The notes under the pieces are model-generated. The model was not told the DNA's origin. It saw nothing but the letters and a program-made list of their open reading frames with translations, and did no database searches. A program made the translations under genes and the position numbers. A stretch of DNA of 48,083 nt from Streptococcus parasanguinis (GTDB lineage: Bacteria > Bacillota > Bacilli > Lactobacillales > Streptococcaceae), in assembly GCA_018365265.1 (NCBI GenBank), contig JAGZKI010000009.1, positions 1 through 48,083 on the forward strand. Reading direction: 5' to 3'. Below, in pieces: positions 8,295 to 17,037 of the stretch. Position 1 is the first letter of the stretch; each line of letters starts with the position of its first letter.

Positions 8295-9391
8295 TTAATA
8301 AATTCTTTCTCAACGACTTCTAGAGCACGCTCAATAACCACATGCATATCGTAGTATTTATAGTCTGCTAGGCGTCCACAGAAGATGACCTTGTCATTTT
8401 TGGATGCTTCTTCTTGGTACTTGGCAAACATCGCATTATTCTTTTCATCATTGATTGGATAGTAGGGCTCATCGCCTCGTTTCCAATCAGCTGGGTATTC
8501 ACGGGTAATCACCGTCTTCGGTTGAGTCCCATACTCAAAGTGCTTGTGCTCGATGATCCGAGTGTATGGAATTTCACGCTCGGTGTAGTTGACCACAGCA
8601 TTACCTTGATGATTTTCCTCATCCAAAACTTCGTGTTCGAATCGAAGGCTACGATATTCCAACTCTCCATGCTTGTAGTCAAAGTACTGGTCGATCATCC
8701 CTGTGAAGACAATTTTTTCAGCTGAAGCTTCCAGTTCTTCACGATTAGCAAAGAAATCAACGCCAAGCTCTACTTCTACATCACCCAGCATGTTTTCAAT
8801 GATGACATTATAACCACCAATTGGAATCCCTTGGTAACGGTCGTTAAAGTAGTTATTATCAAAGGTCAAACGCACTGGGAGGCGCTTAATGATGAAAGGA
8901 GGCAGGTCTGTTGCAGAACGTCCCCATTGCTTCTCCGTATAGCCCTTGATCAACTTTTCATAGATGTCCAGACCAATCAACTTGATCGCTTGTTCTTCCA
9001 AGTTCTTAGGCTCAACATCTTTCATATCCGCCGTTTGCTCCGCAATCTTGTTTTTGACTTCTTGAGGAGTCTTTGTCCCCCACATGGCATAGAAGGTATT
9101 CATGTTGAAGGGAAGATTGTAGAGTCTGCCCTTGTAATTAGCTACCGGTGAATTGATATAGTTGTTAAATTCAGCAAATTGGTTGACATAATCCCAAACC
9201 TTTTTGTTTGAGGTATGGAAAATGTGGGCACCGTACTTATGAACATTGATTCCTTCAACTTCTTCACAATAGATATTACCACCAATGTGGTCCCGTTTAT
9301 CAATCACTTTTACTTTTTTGCCACGCTTGGTTGCCTCATGAGCAAAAATTGCCCCCGATAGACCAGCACCAACAATCAGATAATCGTACAT
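8291..9391 (-). CDS. glf: UDP-galactopyranose mutase
   Basis: This FAD enzyme converts UDP-galactopyranose to UDP-galactofuranose, so the polysaccharide should contain galactofuranose. The 366 residues have the family's usual length. The FAD-binding motif is at the N-terminus (YLIVGAGLSGAIFA), followed by the Glf signature HIGGN and YGAHIFHT, with the C-terminal GRLADYKYYDMH. RBS AGGGAGA precedes the ATG. It follows wzx after 10 bp and overlaps the Stealth gene. Confidence 0.96.
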   Translation of the reverse strand: MYDYLIVGAGLSGAIFAHEATKRGKKVKVIDKRDHIGGNIYCEEVEGINVHKYGAHIFHTSNKKVWDYVNQFAEFNNYINSPVANYKGRLYNLPFNMNTFYAMWGTKTPQEVKNKIAEQTADMKDVEPKNLEEQAIKLIGLDIYEKLIKGYTEKQWGRSATDLPPFIIKRLPVRLTFDNNYFNDRYQGIPIGGYNVIIENMLGDVEVELGVDFFANREELEASAEKIVFTGMIDQYFDYKHGELEYRSLRFEHEVLDEENHQGNAVVNYTEREIPYTRIIEHKHFEYGTQPKTVITREYPADWKRGDEPYYPINDEKNNAMFAKYQEEASKNDKVIFCGRLADYKYYDMHVVIERALEVVEKEFIK

Positions 9392-9401
9392 AGTTGTCTC
9401 C

Positions 9402-10823
9402 CTATTTTTTTATTAATTGCTGTTTCAACTCTTTCACATTCACTACCTTGAAGAGTAAAATCAAGGTTCCATAGATGACCCCACCTAGGCCAGCATATAG
9501 AACGACATTCAGCGTCGGCGAAAGGTGGACGATGAACTTGACTAGTAGCAAAAGACCATACATGAGGCCTGAAGCGAACACAATCTTCATCATTGAGCCC
9601 ATAATCGGCACTTCTTTAAGATAAGTTCGTGTGAAGTAGAGTTGAATCCCCCATACCAAAGCTTCTGTCAACACTGACACAATCGCAGCTCCAATAAAGC
9701 CCAGTTTTGGTAGGAAGATGAGATTCAATCCGACACTGACAATGGCAGGTACAGTAGTCGAAATCATAAATTCTTTATTTTTATTGTGAGGGATTAGAAT
9801 TTGAATCCCCATGATATTGGTCCATCCGATAAAGAACATTCTAAAAATCATGATGGCAATGGCATAACGCGCATCCTGGAAGTCCTTCCCTAGGAAGAAT
9901 TGAACAAAATCATCATTGACGATTAGCATACCGGCAATAATCGGGAAAATGACCAAATTATAAATCAAAAAGGACATTTGGTGCATCTTGTTAACAGCCT
10001 TTTGGTCCCCTGAGGATAAGAGGCTCGATACCCGAGGCAACATGACGCTGCCCAGTGAGGTCACCAAGGTCAACAAAATATTGACGAGTTTTAAGGCTTG
10101 GTCGTAAATCCCCACATCCTTTGTAGAGGCGAGAGCCCCAAGCATGGTCCGATCCAAGGTGACATAGAGGGAAATGGCGATCTGCGGTAGAAAGAGCAGA
10201 ATGACCGGCTTTAAATGTACCCGTGCATAAGCCATATCAAAATGGGCTTTCCCAATGAACTCCCGAGCGGGTAGCCACATGCTGAGCTGACCTAAGAGCT
10301 CAAAGATGGTGAGCAAGAATACGTAGAGATACAGATCATTGGCAGATTTGACAAACAAGAAGATGGAGATGACTCCAACCAGTTTGACCGTGATATTCCG
10401 AACCGTAATCTTGCGAAAATCTTCTAATCCCTGAAAAAGCCAGGAAATATCGAGTCCCTTTGAAACCAAACTGAGTCCTAAGATATAGGCCACAGGGTTT
10501 TGCATAGAAGGAAGGGTTAGACATAAAAGAACATAGAGGGTAAGGGATAAAATCGTAGCCCCCAACTGAAGGGTATAAATCCCCCAGAAATTCTTTTGAA
10601 TATCTTTCCGGTGTCCTGAAATCTCCTTAGTTCCATAATTGGCCACTCCTAGCGTCGCCAAAAGGAGAAAATAAGTAACAATGGAGTTGAAATAGCCATA
10701 GGTCCCCAAGTCATTTGAACTAAAGACCCGCGTCACATAAGGGGTGGTGATAATCGGCAAGATAATCACCAGTAACTGGTAGGAGAGATTATAGGCGTAA
10801 TTTTTAAGAACTTTCATGATCAT
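9402..10823 (-). CDS. wzx: Polysaccharide repeat-unit flippase
   Basis: It exports undecaprenyl-linked repeat units across the membrane before polymerisation. The 473 residues form about 12-14 hydrophobic helices from the N-terminus on (YQLLVIILPIITTPYVTRV is typical of the polysaccharide synthase/MATE-like flippases). It overlaps wzy by 4 bp (ATGA); a second ATG six bases on could be the real start. Its GC content is near that of the flanking conserved genes, whereas wzy next to it is much more AT-rich, so one edge of the exchanged cassette lies about here. Confidence 0.9.
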   Translation of the reverse strand: MIMKVLKNYAYNLSYQLLVIILPIITTPYVTRVFSSNDLGTYGYFNSIVTYFLLLATLGVANYGTKEISGHRKDIQKNFWGIYTLQLGATILSLTLYVLLCLTLPSMQNPVAYILGLSLVSKGLDISWLFQGLEDFRKITVRNITVKLVGVISIFLFVKSANDLYLYVFLLTIFELLGQLSMWLPAREFIGKAHFDMAYARVHLKPVILLFLPQIAISLYVTLDRTMLGALASTKDVGIYDQALKLVNILLTLVTSLGSVMLPRVSSLLSSGDQKAVNKMHQMSFLIYNLVIFPIIAGMLIVNDDFVQFFLGKDFQDARYAIAIMIFRMFFIGWTNIMGIQILIPHNKNKEFMISTTVPAIVSVGLNLIFLPKLGFIGAAIVSVLTEALVWGIQLYFTRTYLKEVPIMGSMMKIVFASGLMYGLLLLVKFIVHLSPTLNVVLYAGLGGVIYGTLILLFKVVNVKELKQQLIKK

Positions 10824-11968
10824 TCAATTCTATCTTTTATTTTGTATTGAACTGGCACAAGGCTAGCAAAAAGTGTAAAAATAAAAATATTATATCCTGG
10901 TCTTATCCAAAAAGCTTCTATCATACAATTAATTGTAATAAGCGATAATAAAGCTAAGAATAGGAACATACCCTGTTTATAAATTCTCTTTGATGCAAGT
11001 ACATAAATCAATACCAGTAATACTACAGGAACAACTCCGTAGTAAAATAACATTTGAATATAAGAGGAATCTACATAGTTATAACTGTATACTGATTCTG
11101 TTGTGCCACCATATCCTATAAACTTAACCCCGGTTGCTCCAAACAAATGTAATCCATAGGTCTCTATTGCATTTTTCCCTAAAAATAACCTCATACTGAA
11201 TAAGTTGTTCAAACTCACAAATAATGAAGAAGACCAGGTAAAGAAATACGATAAGTAAAACATTAAGAAAGAAAATATAGCTGCAAAATAAGGTAGGATC
11301 CCATAAATTTTAAATTTTCTTTCTTTAGTAACATACATAACAATAAAAATGACAGTTGCTACAAGTACAGAAAGGGCATTTAACCTAGCATCACAAAATT
11401 TGATGATAAAAAATGCTAAACTAATACCTACCAAGGTTCGTAGTATGATGAACCTTTTCCGTAGTACATATCCCCAAGCAATAAATAAATAAAAACAGTG
11501 AGACGCAAAGTCAGTTGGATAAATGAAACCAAAGGAATTTCTAATCACAAGGCCAGACGAACGGACCTGAGCAAATTGTAAATTAGGAATAACTCCCAGA
11601 ATTGAAAGTAAGAACACTCCGAACACTATCGTTCCTGACACAATAACGTATGTTTTTAAGATAACATCAATATCTGCATCATATAATAACAAAATCAATA
11701 ATGAATAAAGTAGGAAATTAGTCCCGCCCGTATGCATGAATACGATAGAACTTGTTAGTAGTAATAAAATAGCAGTTAAGATATAAAAGAACGTGAATTT
11801 TTTTATATACAAAAATCTAAAACATAATAATAATGAAAAACAGATTAATAAAACAACCGGAAGGTTTGGGATTACTCTGTTTAACATTGTTGTCATAAGA
11901 GTATCGTACCCAACAATGAGAGTCAATACTAGAATAACCAAAAGGTTCTCAAACTTAATTTTTAACAT
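10820..11968 (-). CDS. wzy: Polysaccharide polymerase
   Basis: It joins lipid-linked repeat units on the outer face of the membrane. The 382-residue protein is almost entirely hydrophobic, with about ten predicted helices and a large loop near residues 265-300 (GATGVKFIGYGG and a Tyr/Ser-rich stretch). Wzy proteins share little sequence, so the call rests on topology, size and position before wzx. RBS AAAAAGG precedes the ATG. The gene is strikingly AT-rich (some 60-base lines near 22-30% GC). Confidence 0.82.
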   Translation of the reverse strand: MLKIKFENLLVILVLTLIVGYDTLMTTMLNRVIPNLPVVLLICFSLLLCFRFLYIKKFTFFYILTAILLLLTSSIVFMHTGGTNFLLYSLLILLLYDADIDVILKTYVIVSGTIVFGVFLLSILGVIPNLQFAQVRSSGLVIRNSFGFIYPTDFASHCFYLFIAWGYVLRKRFIILRTLVGISLAFFIIKFCDARLNALSVLVATVIFIVMYVTKERKFKIYGILPYFAAIFSFLMFYLSYFFTWSSSLFVSLNNLFSMRLFLGKNAIETYGLHLFGATGVKFIGYGGTTESVYSYNYVDSSYIQMLFYYGVVPVVLLVLIYVLASKRIYKQGMFLFLALLSLITINCMIEAFWIRPGYNIFIFTLFASLVPVQYKIKDRIE

Positions 11969-12001
11969 AATACCTTTTTACTCTTAATAAAATAGCTACA
12001 C

Positions 12002-13072
12002 CTATTTAAAAGCAATTTTACGTAAAATTGGATTCATTTTCATTTTTTCAATAAAGATGACTGTCCGAAATTTTTTTTGGGTGAGAAGATCAATACTCAA
12101 TCTTCTAAGAAAAGAAGAAATATCTCGCTGTCTTAATAAGGTCTTATAAGACCCAATCGTTTGATTCCTATTTCCTGAAAAAATATGATCAAAAGCTTTA
12201 TTAGTAATAATAGATTGCAGTAATTGTATCTTTTCTTTCCTTCGCGCATGTAAATTAGAAATTTGAAAGGCTGCACTTACAATAATTTTTGTCTTAATTT
12301 CTTGAATTAATGAGGCATCTTCTATTTGGAACTTTTCAAGTAATTGTTGCAATGCTTGAAGTTCATCTAATTGTATTTCGATTCTTCTAGGATGAAAACT
12401 GGTCAATGCTGAACCGCTTCTACCAGCAATATAATTATAAAGAGTCGAGTCAATAAATTGAATGGTATTTAAATGTCGATAAACTTGAAAATTGAATGAA
12501 GTGTCTTCTCCTATTGGTTTACTAGGAAACTTAATATCGTGTTTTAAAATAAATGACTTGTTATAGATTCTTGACCAAACATTATACATCATATCCGTTT
12601 TGAATAACTCTATAAATTCATTTCTAAATTCATTCTTTCCAAGAAGACCACAATGCGTATACAAATGAGGGCGACAAGACAAAATAGTGTCCTTATTTTC
12701 TTTAATTTCATTGTAGCCAAAACAAAGAACATCCCATTTATCATTGAGATTAGGAAATATTTTTTCAAAGAAATCCTCAGATACGAAGTCGTCAGGATCC
12801 ATAAAAAATAAATAATTACCCCTTGACAAAGAAATACCTAGGTTCCTAGCTTCTGACACTCCGTTATTTTCAATGTGCCTAACACAAACATTAGAAAAAT
12901 TATTTTGGTACTCATCGCAAATCACACCGCTATTATCACTTGAACCGTCATCAATTAACACAATTTCATAATTGATCGGTGACGATTGCATAAGTATGGA
13001 ATCTAGGGCTCTTTTTAAATAACCTTCAACATTAAATACTGGAACAATAATACTCAAATCTATATTATTCAT
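12002..13072 (-). CDS. Family 2 glycosyltransferase
   Basis: This GT-A enzyme probably adds one sugar of the repeat unit at the cytoplasmic face. The N-terminal domain is typical of GT2: LSIIVPVFNVEGYLKRALDS, then VLIDDGSSD, ARNLGI and the DxD-type FMDPDDF. The C-terminal part (about 210-356) is less conserved. It overlaps the upstream gene by 8 bp (ATGAATAA) and is strongly AT-rich like wzy and the next gene. Sugar and linkage cannot be read. Confidence 0.88.
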   Translation of the reverse strand: MNNIDLSIIVPVFNVEGYLKRALDSILMQSSPINYEIVLIDDGSSDNSGVICDEYQNNFSNVCVRHIENNGVSEARNLGISLSRGNYLFFMDPDDFVSEDFFEKIFPNLNDKWDVLCFGYNEIKENKDTILSCRPHLYTHCGLLGKNEFRNEFIELFKTDMMYNVWSRIYNKSFILKHDIKFPSKPIGEDTSFNFQVYRHLNTIQFIDSTLYNYIAGRSGSALTSFHPRRIEIQLDELQALQQLLEKFQIEDASLIQEIKTKIIVSAAFQISNLHARRKEKIQLLQSIITNKAFDHIFSGNRNQTIGSYKTLLRQRDISSFLRRLSIDLLTQKKFRTVIFIEKMKMNPILRKIAFK

Positions 13073-14036
13073 TACTCTTCATCCTTAATTTATGACGAAT
13101 AAATTCTAGTGTCCATTTTTCTTTTTTTAATTTCTTTAACATTGTTGATTTAACATATTCCCAATAGAATTTATTTCTTGTCACCTCTACTAGCTCTTGC
13201 TTAGAAATTTTCTCTCCAATAACTAATTGATTTGGTATAACATAAAATGAATCGACTAGTTTAAACTCAGGACACTTAATCACTCTCTTTTGGAAATGTG
13301 CGTATAGAGGACGCTTAACCACTATATCACTATCGATTAAATTTATCGATTCCAAACCACTTTCCTCTGACCAAAAATAATAGCGTTTCGGTTCATTTTC
13401 GCCATATTCCCTAAATGAGAAATGACTAATATCAATATCATCAAAAAACTTATCTTGCAGTTGTTTGAAATGACATTTTTCAAAAAGCTTTTGGATACCT
13501 TCTGCCTCATCAAAAATAAAATTTTGTTCACTAGTATAGACATTGTGATAATCTAATCGATAATATGAACCTTGCCCAGACATAAAAACACGATTAACTT
13601 CTCTTAAATTCTTAAAAATTTGAAGATGACCTAAAAGACCATATCGAGCATAGTCATTTTCAAAAAAGCTATGCTCTTCAAGAAATTGATAAATATCACC
13701 TAGTAAGACATCTGTGTCACAAAAACCCCAGTAATCATAACCCTTTAATTCTTCTTCAAAGATAAGCCCATAAGCAACTTTATAGTCACATAATTTATAA
13801 GGTGTTTTAAGAGAGATTTTAAAATCAAACTTAGACTGAACTTTCTCTCTTAACTCACCAAAAGAAAGTGTTACAAATTCTATATTTTTAGCATTTAAAA
13901 TGTCAAATTGGTCAACCTTTTGATCCGTATAAATTAAGAAATCAATCTTTTGATTACGTTTGGCGGTCAACAAAAAATAAGGGAAAAATTTTGGAAGTCT
14001 TCCGAAATATGGAATAATAAGTCTTATTCTTTTCAT
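13065..14036 (-). CDS. DUF6625-like putative glycosyltransferase
   Basis: The 323-residue protein starts MKRIRLIIPYFGRLPKFFPYFLLTA and has FCDTDVLLGD at about 105-115, a DxD-type motif expected to bind a metal and nucleotide sugar. This pattern fits the DUF6625 group found in streptococcal polysaccharide loci. The reaction is unknown; transfer of a sugar is inferred from fold-like motifs and operon position. It overlaps the gene before by 4 bp and the gene after by 8 bp. Very AT-rich. Confidence 0.7.
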   Translation of the reverse strand: MKRIRLIIPYFGRLPKFFPYFLLTAKRNQKIDFLIYTDQKVDQFDILNAKNIEFVTLSFGELREKVQSKFDFKISLKTPYKLCDYKVAYGLIFEEELKGYDYWGFCDTDVLLGDIYQFLEEHSFFENDYARYGLLGHLQIFKNLREVNRVFMSGQGSYYRLDYHNVYTSEQNFIFDEAEGIQKLFEKCHFKQLQDKFFDDIDISHFSFREYGENEPKRYYFWSEESGLESINLIDSDIVVKRPLYAHFQKRVIKCPEFKLVDSFYVIPNQLVIGEKISKQELVEVTRNKFYWEYVKSTMLKKLKKEKWTLEFIRHKLRMKSNE

Positions 14037-14674
14037 TTAGTTAGATCCTCTCCACCCTTATTCAACCAAGTAACAGCATTAAAATAGCGATGATACGTTT
14101 TCAAGTCGATGCCAACGTGTCCTTGCTTCTCAGCTGACTTAAAATGAACCAAGGAAGGTAAGTCACTATAATTCTTCGAAGAGAAAATCACCTTACTCTT
14201 GTATGGAAGTTCTTCAAATTCTTTCATCAACTCATAAGTACAAGCATCATTATCATTGAATTTGAAATATAGATTATCCCAATGAATTCTTTCCAAACGA
14301 CGATTCCACTTTTGAGTTGCTTCTTCCTCATCTGCATAATGCAGGAAATGAAGTTCGATATCATCAAGAAGTGCCAGAGGATAGGCATTATCAAAGTCTT
14401 TGATATATTTTGATTCCTTTACAAATTTCAAGGGAATGTTTCCGCTCAAATAATATTTTAAATTCTTGAGCATCTTGATGTAATCAGGAGAAAAGACAAA
14501 CATCCCTACAAACGGTGTTTGATAAGGCAAGCCCAATTCTTGATAAACTTTTCCAGCCCAACAATTATCACAAATAATCGTAAAATTTTTATTCTTGAGT
14601 CTTCGTCTAGGAATAAAATTAATAATTGGATAAACGATTGGTTTTAATTTATTCTTAATTTTTTCAATATTCAT
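14033..14674 (-). CDS. DUF1919-family polysaccharide protein
   Basis: The protein has 213 residues if it starts at MNIEKIKNK, one base after the stop of the preceding glycosyltransferase gene; upstream in-frame starts would overlap that gene. FTIICDNCWAGKVYQELGLPYQTPFVGMF is typical of DUF1919, annotated as exopolysaccharide biosynthesis proteins. A conserved LHFLHY and a WNRR segment follow. Its biochemical role is not established; it may be a transferase of acyl, phosphoryl or sugar groups. The ribosome binding site is weak, so coupling to the upstream gene is likely. Confidence 0.75.
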   Translation of the reverse strand: MNIEKIKNKLKPIVYPIINFIPRRRLKNKNFTIICDNCWAGKVYQELGLPYQTPFVGMFVFSPDYIKMLKNLKYYLSGNIPLKFVKESKYIKDFDNAYPLALLDDIELHFLHYADEEEATQKWNRRLERIHWDNLYFKFNDNDACTYELMKEFEELPYKSKVIFSSKNYSDLPSLVHFKSAEKQGHVGIDLKTYHRYFNAVTWLNKGGEDLTK

Positions 14675-14675
14675 C

Positions 14676-15824
14676 TTAATATTTCTTATATAGCTCTGAG
14701 AAATTCCGAATATAACTTTGTAAGGAGAAGAGTTCTTTTTGACGTTGGACAGAGGCCTCACCAAATTGCGCTCTCTTCTCGGTATTGTTAGCTAACTCTT
14801 GAATAGCCTTCGACAATTCGGCAGGCTGATTTGGTGTGGCGAGAAGGCCGTTTTCATCCTCCTTAACCATTTCACAGACACCACCATGACGATAACCAAC
14901 TACAGGTTTACCACAAGCCATAGCTTCTAAGACGACTGTTGGGAGAGGATCTGGATTGGTACTTGGCAAGACAAAGATATCAAACATATTATAGAGTTCT
15001 GTCGTCTTGCTATAATAGTCGATACGCTTGATTTGACCAGCTACCGGTGAGCCTGAGATTGCTTTTTCCAACTCATCAACACGCCACTCTTCACCCTCAA
15101 ATGCGCTACCTGCTAAAAAGGCTACTGCTTTGGGATTGGTCTGTAAGATTGGCGTCACAGCTTCTAGGAAGTCCCCTTGCCCTTTCCAGGCATTTACTCG
15201 ACCAACCATTCCAATAACCAAGGCATCCTGTGCGATACCAAACTGGTCACGGACAGCGCTAGCAGCCATCACCTGATAGACAGCATTGTCGACCCCATTA
15301 TAAATGACTTGAACCTGGTCGTCTTTCACATAGCGAGACCGCTTGACGTGGTTGGCTACAGCATTTGAAACTGTCACAATCTTATCCGCATAGCGCCCCA
15401 TCAAAAAGTTGATAAAATCTGAAATGGCTTTTGGTTTGACAATAATTTCGTGCACATGCCAAATCAAAGGAAGTTTCAACTTCCGCTTGAGATAAATGCC
15501 TTCAAGCACCGCCGTAGTATTGTTGTGAATGAGGGTAATCCCGTTCTCTTTGGCATAGTTGGAAATTTGTTTAGAATATCGGTTATAAGAACCAAAATAC
15601 TCCAGAATTCCCTTGGGATTAAAATATTTCCGGCGCAAGATTGGGTAGTCGATGACTTTCACTTTGGCACCGACATTTTCTAAAGCAGCCACTAAGACAC
15701 CATCATTAGGTAAGATAACGTGTGCCTCAAAAGCATCTTGATCCAATCCTTTAATCAGCTCCAACAACACCTTGTCAGCGCCATACATTTCGGCACCCGC
15801 ATGGAGATATAAAATTTTCTGCAT
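14676..15824 (-). CDS. Family 4 (group 1) glycosyltransferase
   Basis: This GT-B retaining-type enzyme of 382 residues has an N-terminal LHAGAEMYGADKVLLEL acceptor-domain motif, WHVHE, then VIYNGVD, GMVGRVNAWKG and the donor-site EX7E-like segment LPSTNPDPLPTVVLEAMACGKPVVGY. It starts 2 bp after wchF, with RBS AAAGG. Coming directly after wchA and wchF, it probably adds the third sugar of the repeat unit. Its GC content matches the conserved upstream genes, and the AT-rich block begins right after it. Confidence 0.88.
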   Translation of the reverse strand: MQKILYLHAGAEMYGADKVLLELIKGLDQDAFEAHVILPNDGVLVAALENVGAKVKVIDYPILRRKYFNPKGILEYFGSYNRYSKQISNYAKENGITLIHNNTTAVLEGIYLKRKLKLPLIWHVHEIIVKPKAISDFINFLMGRYADKIVTVSNAVANHVKRSRYVKDDQVQVIYNGVDNAVYQVMAASAVRDQFGIAQDALVIGMVGRVNAWKGQGDFLEAVTPILQTNPKAVAFLAGSAFEGEEWRVDELEKAISGSPVAGQIKRIDYYSKTTELYNMFDIFVLPSTNPDPLPTVVLEAMACGKPVVGYRHGGVCEMVKEDENGLLATPNQPAELSKAIQELANNTEKRAQFGEASVQRQKELFSLQSYIRNFSELYKKY

Positions 15825-15826
15825 GA

Positions 15827-16999
15827 TTAACCTTTAAATACTTTCTCGTAGTCTGTAACAATCTTTTCCCATGTGAAAGATTGGGCAATCCGTTGACTAG
15901 ATTTTTGATTGAGAGTTTCAATCGCTTGATCATCCAATTGTTCAGCCTGATCAATGACATGTGACAATTGGTCTTTTTCCCAATAAAGCGCCCCCTCTTC
16001 ACCGACTTCACGGTTAAAGCCAACATCTAACAAAAGATTAAGTTTGGTAGACTCCAGCGCTTCTAGAAGGGATGGATTGGTCCCTCCGACTTCATGACCA
16101 TGGAAATAGGCAAAGGCATTCTCACGAATGTATTTAAGTAATTCTTGATCGTATACCGTTCCAACAAACTTCACACGAGGATCCTTGTCAAATCCAGTAT
16201 CTTTAAGTAACTGTTCATAGAACTTGTTTTGCTCTACATTGGTAATCAGGACAAAATCTTTTTGGGAATTTGACTGGATAAAGCCACGAATCATGGCCTC
16301 ATAGTTATTTTCCGGGACAAAGCGACCTACAACGAGATAGTAGTCTCCTTCGGAGACTTGCTTGTCCGCATACCAGGTCCGTACCTTCTCGTCTTCTTTA
16401 CTCAGGAGAGACTTGCTTGTATCCGTTCCATAGGCGATATAGGTCGTTTGCGGCTGATACTTAGCATAGTCCTTTTGAATATAAGCCTCGATATTCTTGC
16501 TATCACAGATCAACAGATCAGCGTGTTTAACCATCAATTGCTCAGAAAACTTCCAGTATTTACGGACTGGGAGGCTCCACTTGGCGCGAAGCCACTCATG
16601 ACCATCTGGATTGACCATGAGAGTGCCACCGATGGCTTTGATTTTCTTTCTAATTCTTGAAATGAACGGTCCAATCCGGCATGCTAGGACATAAAAAATC
16701 GGTCCCTTGTCCTTGTTTTCCTTGGCCATTTCAATGGCCTTATTGAGGGCTGCGATATCATACGCAATGGCACGCGCAGGACCGATATTAGGGACGTCAA
16801 TGTTGTAACAGATTGCGCCGTTATGCTCAAAAGTATCTGCAGTGATTCCTGACTTGGCTGAATTCTCCCGCATACAGGCTACATAATATTGGATATTTTT
16901 ATCTTGTTGGAACTCTGTCAATTTCTCAACAAAGGTCTCAAAACCACCATATTTTGCTGGAATACCTTTGGATCCAACGATATAAATTGATTGTGTCAT
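15827..16999 (-). CDS. wchF: Rhamnosyltransferase WchF (Cps2T-like)
   Basis: WchF/Cps2T adds beta-1,4-rhamnose to the initiating glucose. The 390-residue GT-B protein shows the DUF1972 N-terminus (YIVGSKGIPAKYGGFETFVEKL), MVNPDGHEWLRAKWS and the donor-site HGHEVGGTNPSLLEAL. The match to the pneumococcal enzyme is from memory and looks strong. It requires dTDP-rhamnose, whose rml genes are not in this window. It lies between wchA (38 bp upstream) and a GT4 gene. Confidence 0.9.
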   Translation of the reverse strand: MTQSIYIVGSKGIPAKYGGFETFVEKLTEFQQDKNIQYYVACMRENSAKSGITADTFEHNGAICYNIDVPNIGPARAIAYDIAALNKAIEMAKENKDKGPIFYVLACRIGPFISRIRKKIKAIGGTLMVNPDGHEWLRAKWSLPVRKYWKFSEQLMVKHADLLICDSKNIEAYIQKDYAKYQPQTTYIAYGTDTSKSLLSKEDEKVRTWYADKQVSEGDYYLVVGRFVPENNYEAMIRGFIQSNSQKDFVLITNVEQNKFYEQLLKDTGFDKDPRVKFVGTVYDQELLKYIRENAFAYFHGHEVGGTNPSLLEALESTKLNLLLDVGFNREVGEEGALYWEKDQLSHVIDQAEQLDDQAIETLNQKSSQRIAQSFTWEKIVTDYEKVFKG

Positions 17000-17037
17000 T
17001 TTTCTCCTAACATGGAAAGGACGAAGTAGGGATTTCC

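Noticed and set aside
14675..14764. Longer start for the DUF1919 gene
   Set aside because: It would overlap the GT4 gene by about 90 bp, and the DUF1919 domain needs no such extension. The ATG at 14674 follows the GT4 stop by one base.
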